A stretch of 64,000 nucleotides of DNA from Viridibacterium silvisoli (GTDB lineage Bacteria; Pseudomonadota; Gammaproteobacteria; Burkholderiales; Rhodocyclaceae): contig NZ_JAYXHS010000003.1 in NCBI RefSeq assembly GCF_036017035.1, positions 558,001 through 622,000 of the forward strand, in the 5' to 3' direction. This document shows positions 54,151-63,127 of the stretch, in pieces. The position numbers and the translations under genes were made by a program. Below the pieces are notes generated by a model that did not search any database, was not told the DNA's origin, and was given only the letters and a program-made list of their open reading frames with translations. Each line of letters opens with the position of its first letter. The first letter of the stretch is position 1.

Positions 54151-55497
54151 TCAGCTCAACGGCGTACCCGGCGGCCGCCGCTTCTTCGCTTCGGGCACAT
54201 AGCGGTCTGCCTGGATGTCCGGCGACACACCGGCCGAGTAGATCTCGTCGTTGAGCGGCAGCTGCCAGCTGTTCCAGCTTTCCCACTGGTTGCGCAGTTG
54301 CTGGAAGACTTCCGGCTGCTTGTCCTTGAGGTTGGCGCGCTCGCGCACGTCCTCGACGACGTCGAAGAGGAATTCCTGGTCATTGATCTTGAGGTACTTC
54401 CAGTTGCCGTCGCGCACCGCACGCTGGGCATTGGCCTTGTAGCGCCAGTAGAGCTGACGCGGGTAGCTGGCGCGGCTGCCGGTGAGCACGGGCAGGATGC
54501 TCTCGCCATCGGGCGGGTAATCGGCATCCACCTTCGCGCCCGCTGCGTCGAGCAGGGTCGGCAGCCAGTCCATGGTGATCGTCACCTGCTCCTGAACTTG
54601 CGGCGCGATGCGCGCCGGCCAGCGCAGGATGGTCGGCACGCGTAGACCGCCTTCGAGCAGCTCGGTCTTCTGCCCGGTGAAGGGCCACATCTTCGAGAAG
54701 CGCTCGCCGCCGTTGTCGCTCGTGAAGATGACGATGGTGTTGTCAGCAATGCCGCGTTCGTCAAGCGCTGCGGTGACCTGGCCGACTGCTGCGTCGAGCG
54801 CCTGCACGATCTTCGCGTAGATCTTGAGGTTGCCACCGTCGTAGTGGAACAGATCGTCGAGGCTACGCGACACAGCCTCGTCCTCCGGCCCGACCCAGGG
54901 CCAGTGCGGCGCGGTGAAATGCAGCGACAGGAAGAACGGCTTCTCGCCGGTCGACTCGCGGATGTACTTCGCGCCTTCGTCACCGAGTATCTGCGTGTAG
55001 TAGCCGGTGCGTTCGACCGGCACTTCGCCTTCGTAGAGATCAGGTGCCAGCGCGTCGCCCACGCCCGGCTTGTGCGTGAAGTAGTCGATGGCGCCACCGT
55101 AGTTGCCGAAGAAGCGGTCATAACCACTCTTGAGCGGGCCGAAGCTCGGCAATTGCCCGAGGTGCCATTTGCCGATCAGCGCCGTCGTGTAGCCGGCATC
55201 GCGCAGCAGCGATGGCAGGGTCGGGTGCTCGGGCGGCAAGCCATGCGCCCTGCCCGTACCCGCCAGCGGCTCTTCCAGACCGCCACGCAGGCGGTACTGG
55301 TAGCGGCCGGTGATCAGTGCGAATCGCGTCGCCGAGCAGACAGCAGAATTCGCATAGGCCTGCGTGAAGCGCACGCCCTCGCCGGCGAGCTTGTCGAGGT
55401 GCGGCGTGTCGTATTCGTTCTGTCCGTAGACGCTGAGGTCGGCATAGCCTAGATCGTCGGCGAGGATGAAGATGATGTTGGGTTGGGTGGTACTCAT
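54151..55497 (-). CDS. Cytoplasmic sulfatase, S1 family, CSATR active site
   Basis: A 448-residue sulfatase without a signal peptide: IIFILADDLGYADLSVYG metal site, AVCSATRFALITGR formylglycine motif (C-x-A-x-R), KWHLG, HFTAPHWPW, FTSDNGG. Lack of export implies imported sulfate esters are its substrates; the ABC importer upstream on the same strand is the obvious source (inference). GAGGAC lies before the ATG at 55497. It is 344 nt from the amidase, with repeats between, so it is probably separately transcribed. Confidence 0.9.
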   Translation of the reverse strand: MSTTQPNIIFILADDLGYADLSVYGQNEYDTPHLDKLAGEGVRFTQAYANSAVCSATRFALITGRYQYRLRGGLEEPLAGTGRAHGLPPEHPTLPSLLRDAGYTTALIGKWHLGQLPSFGPLKSGYDRFFGNYGGAIDYFTHKPGVGDALAPDLYEGEVPVERTGYYTQILGDEGAKYIRESTGEKPFFLSLHFTAPHWPWVGPEDEAVSRSLDDLFHYDGGNLKIYAKIVQALDAAVGQVTAALDERGIADNTIVIFTSDNGGERFSKMWPFTGQKTELLEGGLRVPTILRWPARIAPQVQEQVTITMDWLPTLLDAAGAKVDADYPPDGESILPVLTGSRASYPRQLYWRYKANAQRAVRDGNWKYLKINDQEFLFDVVEDVRERANLKDKQPEVFQQLRNQWESWNSWQLPLNDEIYSAGVSPDIQADRYVPEAKKRRPPGTPLS

Positions 55498-55550
55498 GCT
55501 GTCCTCGTTTGTGCGCTTAGGGCACGACGCAAAGCGCCGGCAAACAGTTG

Positions 55551-55770
55551 CCGTTCCCTCTCCATTAGGGAGAGGGTGCCCCGTCAGGGGCGGGAGAGGG
55601 GTAAGGGGAATCAACAACCAAGCCTGTCGTACATGGACGCTTTCCCCCTCTCCCGGTGCTGACGCACCACCCCGCTCCGCGCCCCACGACTGGCATTGCA
55701 CTGCCAGTCGGCTACGCAAGCGTGCAGCATGCTGCACGAAACCCTTGCTTCGCCCCTCAGGGAGAGGGAA
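55551..55770. repeat. CCCTCTCC-type repeat cluster
   Basis: Several CCCTCTCC/GGAGAGGG inverted units (around 55556, 55598, 55643 and 55758), a common intergenic repeat type in GC-rich proteobacteria. The remainder of the 55498-55841 gap shows nothing else. Confidence 0.6.
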
Positions 55771-55841
55771 CTGCGGCGCATACCCCTCGGTTGAACCAGC
55801 GGCCTCTCATCACCACGTGGGTGCCCAAGCGCTACTTCGGC

Positions 55842-57212
55842 TCACCCCACCGACGGCCAGCGCTGCACCTGCGTCGCCTCGAAGGCCCGCGCCGCACGCA
55901 GCACCAGATCATCACGATGCGCCGGGCCGACAATGTGCAAGCCCACCGGCAAGCCGTTCACATCGAAGCCCGCCGGCACCGAGGCCGCAGGTTGCTGCGT
56001 GAGATTGAAGGGCACACTGAACGGCGCGTTCGCACGCTCGCCGAGCTTCGGCACCGAGTCGGCCAGTACCGGCGTGAGCAGCAGGTCGTAGCGCTCGTGG
56101 AAGTGCCGTAGCAGTATGGCCAGCGACTGGCGTTGTTCGCTGGCGGCAACGTAGTCGGTGAGCGTATAGGGTGAGGCACGCTCCACATGCTCGCGGATCT
56201 CTTCATCGACGAGATGGAAGCGTTCAGGCGGTATCTCGCGCTTGAGGCGTATGGCGCGCTCCGCTGCCAGCACATCGAGAATCGGCCGCGGATCGGTAAA
56301 ACCCGGATCGACCTCCTCCACGATGGCGCCGAGCTCGCTGAACACGGTGACTGCCTTGTCGATCACCTCGGCGATATGCGGCGCGACCTTCACGTAACCC
56401 AGGGTGCGGCTGTAGGCGATGCGCAGGCCGCGCACGCCGTCATTGAGGCCGATGCGCCAGTCACGCCCGGTCTGCGGCAGGCTGGTCCAGTCGCGTGCGT
56501 CGAAGCCGCTGATGGTGTTGAGCAGCAGCGCCGCGTCACTCACCGTGCGCGTGAGCGGCCCGAGGTGGAACAGGCTGCCGTTGTGCGCGGGCGGGTAGCC
56601 CGGCACGCGACCGAAGCTGGGCTTGAAACCGAACACGCCGCTCACCGACGCAGGCACGCGGATCGAGCCGCCACCATCGGTCGCGATCTGCAGCGGCCCG
56701 AGGCCAAGTGCAGCAGCCGTCGCCGCGCCACCACTACTGCCGGTCGGCGTGTGTGCCGTGCTCCAGGCATTGCGCGTAACGCCGGCGAGCGCGCTCTCGG
56801 TGATGCTCTTCCAGCCGAACTCCGCGGTGTTGGTCTTGCCGAGCAGGACTGCGCCACCTTCACGCAGGCGTGCCGCGACCGGCGAGTCTTCCGCCTGTGG
56901 CGTGTCCAGCGTCGCCAGGCTGCCCTTGCGCGTGGGCCAGCCGCGAACGTGCAACAAGTCCTTGAACGCCGCAGGAATGCCATCGACATCGCTCAGCGCT
57001 TCACCACGCAACCAGCGTTGCTCCGAGGCACGCGCCTGGGCCAGCGCCGCGTCGGCATCGACCAGGCGATAAGCGTTGTAGGCCGGCTGCGTTGCTTCGA
57101 TGCGCGTCAGGATTGCCTGCGTCACCTCGACGGGCGACAGGGCTTTCTTGCGATACAGGCCGAGCAGTTCGGTGGCCGGCAGATCGCCAGGATTGGCGGT
57201 TGATGAGCTCAT
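55842..57212 (-). CDS. Amidase signature family enzyme
   Basis: A 456-residue amidase with the Ser-Ser-Lys triad region: Lys84 in IPAAFKDLLH, Ser159/160 in TPTGSSGGAA and Ser183 in DGGGSIRVPAS. Length and motifs are complete. The ATG is 4 nt after the permease stop, so it belongs to the importer operon and likely acts on the imported compound: an amide, possibly a sulfonated or sulfated one (inference). Gatekeeping residues that set specificity cannot be judged. Confidence 0.9.
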   Translation of the reverse strand: MSSSTANPGDLPATELLGLYRKKALSPVEVTQAILTRIEATQPAYNAYRLVDADAALAQARASEQRWLRGEALSDVDGIPAAFKDLLHVRGWPTRKGSLATLDTPQAEDSPVAARLREGGAVLLGKTNTAEFGWKSITESALAGVTRNAWSTAHTPTGSSGGAATAAALGLGPLQIATDGGGSIRVPASVSGVFGFKPSFGRVPGYPPAHNGSLFHLGPLTRTVSDAALLLNTISGFDARDWTSLPQTGRDWRIGLNDGVRGLRIAYSRTLGYVKVAPHIAEVIDKAVTVFSELGAIVEEVDPGFTDPRPILDVLAAERAIRLKREIPPERFHLVDEEIREHVERASPYTLTDYVAASEQRQSLAILLRHFHERYDLLLTPVLADSVPKLGERANAPFSVPFNLTQQPAASVPAGFDVNGLPVGLHIVGPAHRDDLVLRAARAFEATQVQRWPSVG

Positions 57213-57216
57213 CGCA

Positions 57217-58080
57217 TCACCCCTTCGCGTCAGCCGAAATCTTCCAGCCGGTGAAGCGACGCTCCAGCCACAGCAGCGCGTAGTTGAAGGCGAGCCCGAT
57301 CGAAGTAATGGCGAGAATACCGAAGTACATCAGGTCGATCTGGAAGTTGTACTGTGAGTAGATGATGAGGAAACCGAGACCCGCTTTCGCGCCCACCATT
57401 TCCGCCGCCACCAGCACCAGTACGGCACTCGCGCTGGCAATACGTACGCCGACGAAAATGCTCGGCAAGGCTGCGGGCAGGATCACCTTGTGGAACAGCT
57501 GCAAGGGCGTCGCGCCCATAGTGCGTGCGGCCTTGATGAACAGGGGATCCACCTGCCTTACGGCGCCGATGGTGTTGATCAACAAGGGCCAGGCCGCCGA
57601 GTAAACCACCAGCGAGATCTTCGACACTTCGCCAATGCCCAGCAGCAGGATGAACACGGGCAGCAAGGCCAGCGGCGCGGTATTGCGCAGCACCTCGATC
57701 AGCGGGTTCAGGAAGTTCGCCACACGTGGCACCCAACCGATCAGCAAGCCGAGTGGAATCGCGATCACGATGGCCAGCAGAAAGCCCACCAGGGCGCGCC
57801 CGAGGCTGGCGCCGAGGTGCTCCGTCAGCTGCCCTTTCAACGTGAGCTGCCAGCCTGCGGCGAGCACCTCCGACAGCGGCGGCAGGAAAACGGGATCGGT
57901 GAGGCCCACGCGTGGCGCCACCTCCCACACGGCTGCCAGCAACAGCAAGACAGCCGTGCGATCGAACACCTTCGACGCAAGTGACGCCAGGCGTCGCAGG
58001 AAGCGCCTGTCGTGCTGCGCAGCCTCTCCACCATTTGCGGACAATGACAGGCTGGCTGTCGTCAGTTCTGCACTAGGCAT
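57217..58080 (-). CDS. ABC importer permease, SsuC/TauC family (3)
   Basis: A 287-residue permease with six helices. The coupling loop is KAARTMGATPLQLFHKVILPAALPSI (cited by AARTMGATPLQLF). A hydrophilic N-terminus of about 35 residues is present. The start overlaps the ATPase stop by 8 nt. It is part of the complete importer: binding protein, ATPase, permease. Confidence 0.9.
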   Translation of the reverse strand: MPSAELTTASLSLSANGGEAAQHDRRFLRRLASLASKVFDRTAVLLLLAAVWEVAPRVGLTDPVFLPPLSEVLAAGWQLTLKGQLTEHLGASLGRALVGFLLAIVIAIPLGLLIGWVPRVANFLNPLIEVLRNTAPLALLPVFILLLGIGEVSKISLVVYSAAWPLLINTIGAVRQVDPLFIKAARTMGATPLQLFHKVILPAALPSIFVGVRIASASAVLVLVAAEMVGAKAGLGFLIIYSQYNFQIDLMYFGILAITSIGLAFNYALLWLERRFTGWKISADAKG

Positions 58081-58963
58081 GGCTCAACTCCTCTTTCTCA
58101 ATCGTTGCGACGGGCTTGTGACCGAGCACGGTCGCGCGCGATACCTCGTCGTGCAGCAGCTCCCAGATGCGGTGGCGTACCTCGCCGAACAGCGGCAAGG
58201 AACGCACGTCCTCCGTCTCGCTATGCAATGCATCCGGAATATCCACGACCTGCTTGATACGGCCGGGGCGTGCGGTGATCACCGCCACGCGTTGCCCCAG
58301 CACCACCGCCTCGTCGATGCTGTGCGTGATGAACAGGATGGTCTTGCCGGTACGCCGCCAGATGCGCAGCAACTCGACCTGCAGCCCTTCGCGGGTCTGC
58401 GCATCAAGTGCGGCGAAAGGCTCATCCATCAACAAGACCTCGGGCTCGTAGGCGAGGCTGCGCGCAATGGCCACGCGCTGCTTCATGCCGCCCGACAATT
58501 CGTGTGGATAGCGGTCGGCGAACGCCGATAGTCCGACCAGAGCGAGGTAATGCGCAGCTTTCTCGCGCCGCTCGGCACGCGCCACACCAGCCACTTCCAG
58601 CCCGAACTCGATGTTCTGCTGCGCCGTGCGCCAGGGGTAGAGCGCGTACTGCTGGAACACGATGCCCCGATCGCGCGCCGGCCCCGTAATCGGTTTGCCA
58701 TCGAGCAGCAGACGCCCGCTGGTAGGCGTGGTCAGCCCCCCGAGCAAGTCCAGCAGCGTGGACTTGCCGCAGCCGCTGGGTCCGACCAGCGCGAGGAACT
58801 CACCGGCCTTCACATCCAGGCTGATGTCTTCCAGCGCCACGAAGCGCTGGGCTGCGTCGCTACCTGTTTTGCCAGATGCATTGCCAGGCCCGTTGCCACG
58901 CACGAGGAACTCCTTGCGCACCTGCTGGAAGCTGATCTTGCTTGCTGTCGTCTGTATGCTCAT
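58073..58963 (-). CDS. ABC importer ATPase, SsuB/TauB family (2)
   Basis: A 296-residue ATPase: Walker A GPSGCGKST, Q-loop GIVFQQYALYPW, signature LSGGMKQRVAIAR, Walker B VLLMDEPFAALD, H-loop ITHS. An N-terminal insert of about 20 residues (Gly/Asn-rich) sits before the first strand. It is 7 nt downstream of the binding protein stop. Confidence 0.92.
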   Translation of the reverse strand: MSIQTTASKISFQQVRKEFLVRGNGPGNASGKTGSDAAQRFVALEDISLDVKAGEFLALVGPSGCGKSTLLDLLGGLTTPTSGRLLLDGKPITGPARDRGIVFQQYALYPWRTAQQNIEFGLEVAGVARAERREKAAHYLALVGLSAFADRYPHELSGGMKQRVAIARSLAYEPEVLLMDEPFAALDAQTREGLQVELLRIWRRTGKTILFITHSIDEAVVLGQRVAVITARPGRIKQVVDIPDALHSETEDVRSLPLFGEVRHRIWELLHDEVSRATVLGHKPVATIEKEELSHA

Positions 58964-58970
58964 GGCCGCC

Positions 58971-60011
58971 TCACTTCGCCGCGACGACAGGCGGCTTCTT
59001 CGCGTAATCGTTGAAGGCGTTGGTGTAGGTCTGGCTGGCCTTCAGCTGACCGGGCTTGATCACACCGTCCTTGGCCAGCCAGTCGATCCAGATCTGCAGC
59101 TCCTTGTCCTCGACCACGCCACCTTTGTTGGCAATGCCGGTGCTCTTCCAGTACTTGAGGCTGGACGTATCCTCGTTGCGCTGACGCGCGACGATGATCT
59201 TCTCGAAGCGCGCACGCACGACCTCGACCGGCTGGGTCTGCGCCCAATCAATGGCGCGCGCCACGCCGGTCACCAGCAGATGCGTGGCATTCGGGTTGGC
59301 CTTGATGAACTTCTCGTTCAGCACATAGGTGCCAGCCGTGAACTTGCCGAACAGCTCGTAGTCGGTGAACACCGCACGCACACCGCCCCGCTCCACCGCC
59401 TTGTCGCGCAGCACGCTGAACAAGGCAGCCACGTCGATCTGCCCCTGGCGCAGGGCCTGCTCGGTGTTGACCGGCGGCAGTGCAACCAGCGTCACCTGCT
59501 TGATCTCGTCAGGTGTCAGGCCATTGCGCGTCAGGTATTCGCGCAAGGTGAACTCGATGTGCGCCCCCAGCGTATTGACGCCCACCTTCTTGCCGATGAA
59601 GTCGCGCGCACTCTTGATCGGGCTGTTATCGAGCACGAAGAAGCCGTGGTAGTTCTTGTCGTCAATGCCGTAGTGGCCGAGTACCGGCTTGATCGGTGCT
59701 TTCGCTGCAATCAGCTTGAGGATCGCACCATTGAAGGCACCACCGATGTCGATCTCACCTGTCGCGACGGACTGCACGTCCTGCGGGCCGCTGATCGTAT
59801 TGCCCACCCACTTCAGCTTCAAGGGAGCAATGTAGCCGAGGTCTTCGGCCAGCTCCGGGAATGTCACCTGGGTAGCCCATCCCTGATAGCGGATATCCGT
59901 CACCTCAGGCTTGGGAGCAGCCTGTGCGAAAGCGGCGACGGAGATAAAGGCAGCTGCAAAGCCGAGAAGCGTCGATCTGAGTGTGCGTGTCATGTTCCGT
60001 TTCACTTTCAT
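58971..60011 (-). CDS. ABC importer substrate-binding protein, SsuA/TauA-like (3)
   Basis: A 346-residue binding protein with a signal peptide ending AAFAQA. The fold shows as DIRYQGWATQVTFPELAEDLGY, SGPQDVQSVATGEIDIGGAFNGAI (cited by QSVATGEIDIGGAF), GKKVGVNTLGAHIEF. It is unlike the 22-24 kb pair and so probably has a different ligand. The ATG at 60011 is taken; the one at 59993 has a better SD (GGAA), and either gives a signal peptide. It is first in the operon, with a sigma-54 promoter 30-46 nt upstream. Confidence 0.87.
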   Translation of the reverse strand: MKVKRNMTRTLRSTLLGFAAAFISVAAFAQAAPKPEVTDIRYQGWATQVTFPELAEDLGYIAPLKLKWVGNTISGPQDVQSVATGEIDIGGAFNGAILKLIAAKAPIKPVLGHYGIDDKNYHGFFVLDNSPIKSARDFIGKKVGVNTLGAHIEFTLREYLTRNGLTPDEIKQVTLVALPPVNTEQALRQGQIDVAALFSVLRDKAVERGGVRAVFTDYELFGKFTAGTYVLNEKFIKANPNATHLLVTGVARAIDWAQTQPVEVVRARFEKIIVARQRNEDTSSLKYWKSTGIANKGGVVEDKELQIWIDWLAKDGVIKPGQLKASQTYTNAFNDYAKKPPVVAAK

Positions 60012-60065
60012 ATGCCATCGGTGTTGAGGGTGATGGCATTTAGCAGATTGCATGCCATATGGCAT
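60012..60065. promoter_or_regulatory. Four ATGCCAT/ATGGCAT half-sites over the importer promoter
   Basis: ATGCCAT at 60012 and 60052, ATGGCAT at 60033 and 60059; the last pair forms the palindrome ATGCCATATGGCAT. The right pair overlaps the -24 element of the promoter at 60042-60057, so part of this may simply be promoter sequence. The left pair is 21 nt apart (two helical turns). Confidence 0.4.
60042..60057 (-). promoter_or_regulatory. Sigma-54 (-24/-12) promoter, importer-amidase operon
   Basis: Minus strand: TGGCATGCAATCTGCT; exact GG-N10-GC spacing, two mismatches to TGGCACG-N4-TTGCW. Predicted start near 60031. Confidence 0.7.
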
Positions 60066-60202
60066 AAGTGAGTAACGACGGGCACGCCAGGCATTCCAGC
60101 GGCGATCGCGTATGCTGCACACCACGCAAGGCAGCAACCCGCATGTCGATAATCATGCAGCCCATCTTCTTCATCTAAAGCGGACTTCGAGGAGAAAACC
60201 AC

Positions 60203-60715
60203 ATGCCCCGCTACGTAGCTTTTCTGCGCGGCGTCAGCCCGATGAACGCGAAGATGCCCGAACTCAAACGCGCTTTCGAAGCGGCAGGCTTCACCGAAGT
60301 GAAGACCCTGCTGTCGAGTGGCAACGTGGTCTTCAACGCGCGCTCCGCGAGCGAGAAGGCGCTGGCGCAGAAAGCTGAGAAAGCCATGCAGGCCACGCTC
60401 GGCAACAGCTTCGGCACTTTCATCCGCAAGGCGGAGCACCTGCAGGAACTCATCGCCGCCGAACCATTCGCGGAATTTCCCCTCAGTGCCGATGACAAAT
60501 GCGTCGTCACCTTTCTTGAGGAAGTACCGAAGGCGTTGAAGCTTCCCATCGTGCTCGAGGACGCACGCATCCTGAAGATCATCGACCGGGAGGTCTTGTG
60601 TGCCTACACGCCGGGCCCCAACGGCCCCGTCTTCATGAGATTGCTGGAAAAGACCTTCGGCAAGAAAATCACCACGCGTACGCTGGATACGGTGAAGAAG
60701 TGCGCGAAGGCCTGA
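60203..60715 (+). CDS. DUF1697 family protein
   Basis: A 170-residue cytoplasmic protein with the DUF1697 pattern: YVAFLRGVSPMNAKMPELKRAFEAAGFTEVKTLLSSGNVVF (cited by AFLRGVSP, LSSGNVVF) and EKTFGKKITTRTLDTVKK-type end. Function unknown; common and usually isolated. SD AGGAGA before the ATG. Confidence 0.88.
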   Translation: MPRYVAFLRGVSPMNAKMPELKRAFEAAGFTEVKTLLSSGNVVFNARSASEKALAQKAEKAMQATLGNSFGTFIRKAEHLQELIAAEPFAEFPLSADDKCVVTFLEEVPKALKLPIVLEDARILKIIDREVLCAYTPGPNGPVFMRLLEKTFGKKITTRTLDTVKKCAKA

Positions 60716-60949
60716 GCTGACGCCGCAGCGTCAGCGAAGAAACAAGAACGAGAGGGATGGCGATTGCGAGGTAGTCAGCGTTTATCAGGAACGCCCCGGT
60801 CGCGTGGATGAAAGACCATTCCCGCGTACAAGTGCGCTGCATCCCTGGTGCAAGCTTCGACGTCCCAGCCCTTCGACAAGGGCGAGATGAACCCGACCAC
60901 AGCCTGTTGCCCAAGGAACGCGCATACCTTCAAGCAGAAACGGCAGCGC

Positions 60950-60979
60950 AGCCCGGATGGGCGAAAACCACTCCGGGCT
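60950..60979. repeat. REP-type stem-loop
   Basis: AGCCCGGA and TCCGGGCT arms 14 nt apart, 11 nt past the second tauD stop; may act as its 3' end. Confidence 0.55.
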
Positions 60980-60989
60980 ACAACAACTC

Positions 60990-61904
60990 TCAGGCAGCCA
61001 CGGCTTCGGCCTGCTCCACCTTCTTCTTCGCCTTGCTGCGCGTGACACTGCGACGCCCATCCACGCCGACAGGCACCTCGCCGTCCACCGTCACGCGGCG
61101 CACGACACGGTGCTGGTCGCCGTAGTCATTGATCGCGTAGTGCTGCGTCGCGCGGTTGTCCCACACCACCACGTCGCCTTCCGTCCAACGCCAGCGCACG
61201 GTGTTCTCCAGCTTCGTGATGTAGGACTGGAACAGGCTGTAGAGCTGCGCCGATTCCGCCTTGGAGTAGCCGACGAAATTCTTCACGAAGTGACCGAGAA
61301 TCAGCGAGCGCTCGCCCGTTTCCGGATGCACGTGCACCACCGGGTGCTCGGTCTCGTACACCGTCGACGAGAACTGCGCGTAGTGCTTGAGTTCATCGAG
61401 CGTAGGATTTCCCTTGCGAATGGCGTAGTCATACTCGTTACTGTGCACGGCCCACAGCTTGTCTGCCAGCTCGCGCAGATGCACCGGCAGGTTGTCGTAA
61501 GCCGCGGCCGTGTTCGCCCATACCGTATCGCCACCCGCTGCGGGAATCTTCACTCCGCGCAGGATGGAGGCACGCGGATACGCATCCACGAAAGTCACAT
61601 CCGTGTGCCAGGAATCCGCACGACCGCCATGCTGCGAATTGAGTTCGAGAATCACCTTGCTGTCACTGCCGGCCTTGGGCAAGGACGTGGGATGTGCGAC
61701 GGGCTTGCCGCCGAACAGCGGTGTCAGCTGCTCCTGCTGCAGATCGTCCAGATGTTGCTGGCCACGGAAGAACACCACCTTGTGTTTCAACAAGGCTGCA
61801 CGCACCTGCGCAACACTCTCGGCAGGCAGGTCGGCGGCAAGGCGCACACCGCGAATCTCGGCACCTATACGGCCTGCAACGGGGATGATTTCAATCGTGC
61901 TCAT
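60990..61904 (-). CDS. TauD/TfdA-family dioxygenase (copy 2)
   Basis: A 304-residue Fe(II)/2-oxoglutarate dioxygenase: HxD in SWHTDVTF, distal His in NRATQHYAI, Arg in HRVVRRVTVDG. The sequence resembles TauD/alkylsulfatase-type enzymes more closely than copy 1 does (GAEIRGVRLAADLP opening). The C-terminus is Lys/Arg-rich. AGGAGAG precedes the ATG at 61904. A sigma-54 promoter lies about 65-80 nt upstream. It may cleave a sulfonate or an alkyl sulfate, releasing sulfite or sulfate. Confidence 0.9.
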   Translation of the reverse strand: MSTIEIIPVAGRIGAEIRGVRLAADLPAESVAQVRAALLKHKVVFFRGQQHLDDLQQEQLTPLFGGKPVAHPTSLPKAGSDSKVILELNSQHGGRADSWHTDVTFVDAYPRASILRGVKIPAAGGDTVWANTAAAYDNLPVHLRELADKLWAVHSNEYDYAIRKGNPTLDELKHYAQFSSTVYETEHPVVHVHPETGERSLILGHFVKNFVGYSKAESAQLYSLFQSYITKLENTVRWRWTEGDVVVWDNRATQHYAINDYGDQHRVVRRVTVDGEVPVGVDGRRSVTRSKAKKKVEQAEAVAA

Positions 61905-61967
61905 GGCTTTACTCTCCTGATGACATCGACACATTCGCGCGGTTTGCACAAATGGATAATGGTGTCT

Positions 61968-61983
61968 GGCAAGAGATATGCCA
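61968..61983 (-). promoter_or_regulatory. Sigma-54 (-24/-12) promoter, tauD copy 2
   Basis: Minus strand: TGGCATATCTCTTGCC; exact GG-N10-GC spacing, three mismatches, all outside the GG/GC core. Predicted start near 61957. GCTGTTG (62044) and CAACACAGC (62057) lie about 90-105 nt upstream of it and resemble the GCTGTTG word of the site at 22075. The rest of 61905-62269 shows no gene I can support. Confidence 0.7.
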
Positions 61984-62269
61984 ATTGCAGATAGGCAGCT
62001 CAGTGAGTATTTACGTGCTCGTGGCCTGGATGGGCATCAATCAGCTGTTGGTGTGGCAACACAGCTGTCGGATAGTGAGGAGTTTTGTACATCGCTCAGG
62101 GGGTGCTAGCCAAAGGACATTGCAGCATGCACTTGCCAACAGCGCGACAACATCCAGCGCGATGCTCGACGCCTATTGCTACCATGAACCCAGGCAGGAG
62201 TCGCTTGTCCGCGGTAAGCCCCGCCGCCATCACAGCGGACCTCCAGAAACTCACCAAAGGCAGCTCAAC

Positions 62270-62746
62270 ATGCGTTACTCATTTCAAGAAACTGCATTGA
62301 TCATCCTAAGTGCACTTCTCATTGCGTCCTGTAGCAGCCCAAAACCGATTGTCGCCAGACCGCTGAGCGAGGCGACATCCGTGGAGATTGCACTTCGCTC
62401 CGCTTCTTCTGTTTTCGTGACTTCCTTTGGAACCACGGACGCTGCGGCGCGATTCTCATTGCTGCTGAAGCAAGAGCTTTCCGATCAAGGTTTCACCACA
62501 GCTAACGACCCCAAAGATGCTGATCTAGTTCTCACGGGAGTGTTTGAGCAGGGCTGGGCTAACGGCCGATCCCAAGCCCTTGCCACAGTGAGCGGGGCTT
62601 CAAGATCAGGATCGCGAATTTGGAGCGGAGATTTCCCGCCATTGGTGTTTATCTATCCCACTAACGATCCGACAAAACGCCTTGTAGTGTCTATCGTCAA
62701 TCAGTTAAGAGAGGATGTTGATGAGCTGCAGAAACGATACAAATAG
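62270..62746 (+). CDS. Hypothetical lipoprotein, 158 residues
   Basis: Not recognised. Signal peptide with lipobox IASC (Cys near 21). The mature part has SVFVTSFGTTDAAARFSLLLKQELSDQGFTTANDPKDADLVLTG (cited by LLLKQELSDQGF, DADLVLTG), which reads like the small lipoproteins that resemble the TolB/CsgG N-terminal fold. GC content is lower and codon use more mixed than in its neighbours, suggesting recent acquisition. Confidence 0.6.
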   Translation: MRYSFQETALIILSALLIASCSSPKPIVARPLSEATSVEIALRSASSVFVTSFGTTDAAARFSLLLKQELSDQGFTTANDPKDADLVLTGVFEQGWANGRSQALATVSGASRSGSRIWSGDFPPLVFIYPTNDPTKRLVVSIVNQLREDVDELQKRYK

Positions 62747-62895
62747 GCCTCAGGACAGAGACCCCACCGGCACGTCTTCGTTAGTCAATGATACGTAGGG
62801 CACAATCGAGCCGCTGGAGGCGTCGCGTCCTGCTCGCATCACGTCCTTCGTTTAGGCTTCAAGACACTCCCAAACCCGTGCGCACGGCCATGGCC

Positions 62896-62977
62896 GTAGG
62901 GTGGGTTCGCGAAGCAACCCACCGCTTTGTCATTGCGCACGATGGTGGGTGGTCGCTTCGCGCCGAACCCACCCTAC
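62896..62977. repeat. REP-type long inverted repeat
   Basis: GTAGGGTGGGTTCGCGAAGC is mirrored by GCTTCGCGCCGAACCCACCCTAC about 40 nt later. The rest of the 62747-63127 gap shows no gene. Confidence 0.75.
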
Positions 62978-63127
62978 AACGGGGCTGCTTGCAGGGTGTG
63001 CAACATCTTCTCGTTGTGCACGCCGCCCAGCCTCACGCCAGCATGGCCCATACTTGACGCGCGGCGGTGTGCAAACACCGGCGGCGCTTTCACACCTCGT
63101 AGCAGTAGCCGCTTCAGACAATCATCG

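Noticed and set aside
61952..62269. N-terminal extension of the lipoprotein at 62270 by an in-frame 106-codon segment.
   Set aside because: It would place the lipobox signal peptide in the middle of the protein and cross the tauD promoter region; the ATG at 62270 has an SD and a proper lipoprotein signal.
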